11,888 nucleotides of DNA, taken from NCBI GenBank assembly GCA_030837425.1, contig JAUPLJ010000013.1:1-11888 (forward strand), given 5' to 3'. The DNA is from Patescibacteria group bacterium. Its GTDB lineage: Bacteria > Patescibacteriota > Minisyncoccia > Phycocordibacterales > UBA5272. The notes beneath the pieces are model-generated. The model saw only the letters and a program-made list of their open reading frames with translations. It was not told the origin of the DNA and made no database searches. The position numbers were made by a program, and so were the translations under genes. Positions within the stretch are counted from its first letter, which is position 1. Every line of letters starts with the position of its first letter. Positions 10,750-11,888 of this stretch are shown in pieces.

Positions 10750-11888
10750 ATGGCTACACACATTTTCAAAGTAAAAGGAATACATTGTGCCTCTTGTGCA
10801 TCAATAATAACTAAAAAAGTTTCCGCTTTACCTAATGTAAACAATGTTTCAGTTAATTATGCTAATGAAAAAGCTAAGATAGATTTTGATCCATCTCTTC
10901 TGTCTATTGATACTATTAATCAAGAAGTCAGTAAGCTTGGTTATTCTCTAGTTTCTGAAACTGAAATGAATGAAAATTCGCATTCTAATCACATGGCACC
11001 AGAAGAAGATGGAGAATTTTTAGAATTAGAACAAAAAATACATTTTATTTTGCCCATAACTTTTTTAGTTTTTATTTTAATGATGTGGGACATTCTTTCT
11101 CGCATTGTTTCTTGGATTCCTAATTTACCAATGCCAATGCAATTGTTCAATATCATTTTAATGGTGTTAGCAACAATTTTTCTCTTTTGGATTGGAAAAC
11201 CATATTTAAATGGAGTGGTCCGTTTTGTGCGTTTTAGAGTTGCTAATATGGACACTTTGATTGGTCTTGGGACACTTGTTGCTTATTTATACAGCACAAT
11301 AATAACACTTTTGCCTCCTGTTAGAGATCTTTTACGTGTACCAGAATATACATATTTTGATGTAACTATTGTTGTGATTGGATTTATTACTTTTGGTAAA
11401 TATTTAGAAATGAGATCAAAGAAAAAAACCGGAGACGCGATTGAAAAACTTCTAAATCTTCAAGCAAAGACAGCTTTAGTAATCCGCGGGGGTAAAGAAA
11501 AAGAAATTTCTATTAAGGAAGTTATTCATGGAGATTTAATAATAGTAAAGCCTGGTGCAAAAATCCCAGTAGATGGAGTTGTGACAGAAGAATCATCATT
11601 TATTGATGAGGCTATGATCACAGGCGAGCCGATGCCAGTAGAAAAAAAGATTGGTGACAATGTAGTAGCGGGGACAATCAACACAAACAGTACTTTTACT
11701 TTTAAAGCTACAAAAGTTGGTAGCGAGACTCTTCTTTCTCATATTGTAAAAATGGTAGAAGAGGCACAAAATAGTAAAGCGCCAATTCAAGCACTTGCTG
11801 ATAAAATATCTAGCGTATTTGTTCCTATTGTTTTAGTTATTTCATTTATAACTTTAGCCTCTTGGATTTTAATTGGTACTCAATATAT
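10750..11888 (+). CDS. copA: Copper-exporting P1B-type ATPase CopA (3' partial)
   Basis: The frame stays open to the right edge, with 379 residues visible. An N-terminal HMA metal-binding domain (1-70) carries G-I-H-C-A-S-C (Cys13, Cys16). A short His/acidic linker (about 72-90) follows. Then come four TM helices, with IGLGTLVAYLYS and the family segment GKYLEMRSKKKTGDAIEKLL at the end of the fourth. The actuator domain has PGAKIPVDG and T-G-E-P at 291-294. A further helix (FVPIVLVISFITL) begins at the edge. The diagnostic CPC motif, DKTG phosphorylation site and ATP-binding domain would lie beyond the window. Cu(I) specificity is inferred from the HMA motif and the csoR context; Ag(I) is the usual alternative. 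It is third in the operon, 4 nt after the DUF305 gene. Confidence 0.95.
   Translation, partial: MATHIFKVKGIHCASCASIITKKVSALPNVNNVSVNYANEKAKIDFDPSLLSIDTINQEVSKLGYSLVSETEMNENSHSNHMAPEEDGEFLELEQKIHFILPITFLVFILMMWDILSRIVSWIPNLPMPMQLFNIILMVLATIFLFWIGKPYLNGVVRFVRFRVANMDTLIGLGTLVAYLYSTIITLLPPVRDLLRVPEYTYFDVTIVVIGFITFGKYLEMRSKKKTGDAIEKLLNLQAKTALVIRGGKEKEISIKEVIHGDLIIVKPGAKIPVDGVVTEESSFIDEAMITGEPMPVEKKIGDNVVAGTINTNSTFTFKATKVGSETLLSHIVKMVEEAQNSKAPIQALADKISSVFVPIVLVISFITLASWILIGTQY

Noticed and set aside
2..11888. UGA recoding (as in some CPR lineages)
   Set aside because: All conserved genes read through at normal length without any in-frame UGA. Although no gene here ends in TGA, thirteen genes are too few to infer reassignment.

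Overview
The window looks like AT-rich DNA from a small-genome bacterium, most likely a member of the Candidate Phyla Radiation (Patescibacteria, Parcubacteria-like). This is inferred from five things: very short intergenic gaps; mostly near-leaderless or Shine-Dalgarno-less starts; tRNAs without an encoded CCA; a DNA polymerase I with a collapsed proofreading domain and a short, divergent HolA-like protein; and several secreted or membrane-anchored proteins with no close named family. All thirteen complete genes stop with TAA or TAG. No in-frame UGA is needed, so the standard bacterial code fits.

Layout, left to right. (1) Nt 2-1588 is the 3' part of a large modular surface protein: Cys repeats, a fibronectin-like domain, a DUF11-like domain and a C-terminal membrane anchor. 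It ends at a strong terminator. (2) Nt 1698-5401 is a tight plus-strand operon, tsaE-polA-holA-like. It covers tRNA t6A modification, DNA polymerase I and a putative clamp-loader delta subunit. (3) Nt 5424-5931 is a consensus sigma70-type promoter driving a small secreted Asn/Gly/Tyr-rich protein, closed by a terminator. (4) Nt 5933-6429 holds tRNA-Lys(UUU), with a GC-rich hairpin in its leader, then a small single-TM ORF. (5) Nt 8014-6440 on the minus strand is a ruvA-mutM repair operon. Its mutM carries an in-frame palindromic repeat element. (6) Nt 8673-8131 on the minus strand is a PLDc_N-type membrane protein with a metallothionein-like CxC tail. (7) Nt 8811-9386 is a CMP-kinase-like P-loop kinase with the only perfect Shine-Dalgarno sequence seen here. 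(8) Nt 9494-9874 is rpsT (S20), a second copy of the palindromic repeat, and tRNA-Arg with the unusual anticodon GCG. (9) From nt 9881 to the right edge is a copper-response operon: CsoR repressor, duplicated DUF305 protein and a CopA-type P1B ATPase cut by the window edge.

The copper operon is the clearest functional unit. CsoR should bind a perfect 25-bp palindrome lying exactly between its own -35 and -10 boxes. Copper would release it, allowing the DUF305 protein (extracytoplasmic copper binding) and CopA (export) to be made. A shorter palindrome with the same CCCTGGG core sits at the likely transcription start of the Cys-rich membrane protein near nt 8690. That suggests, without proving it, that this gene belongs to the same copper regulon. 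The other point of most interest is the palindromic element that appears once inside mutM and once between rpsT and tRNA-Arg. It is reminiscent of Rickettsia palindromic elements that insert in frame into proteins. No intergenic gap exceeds about 150 nt.
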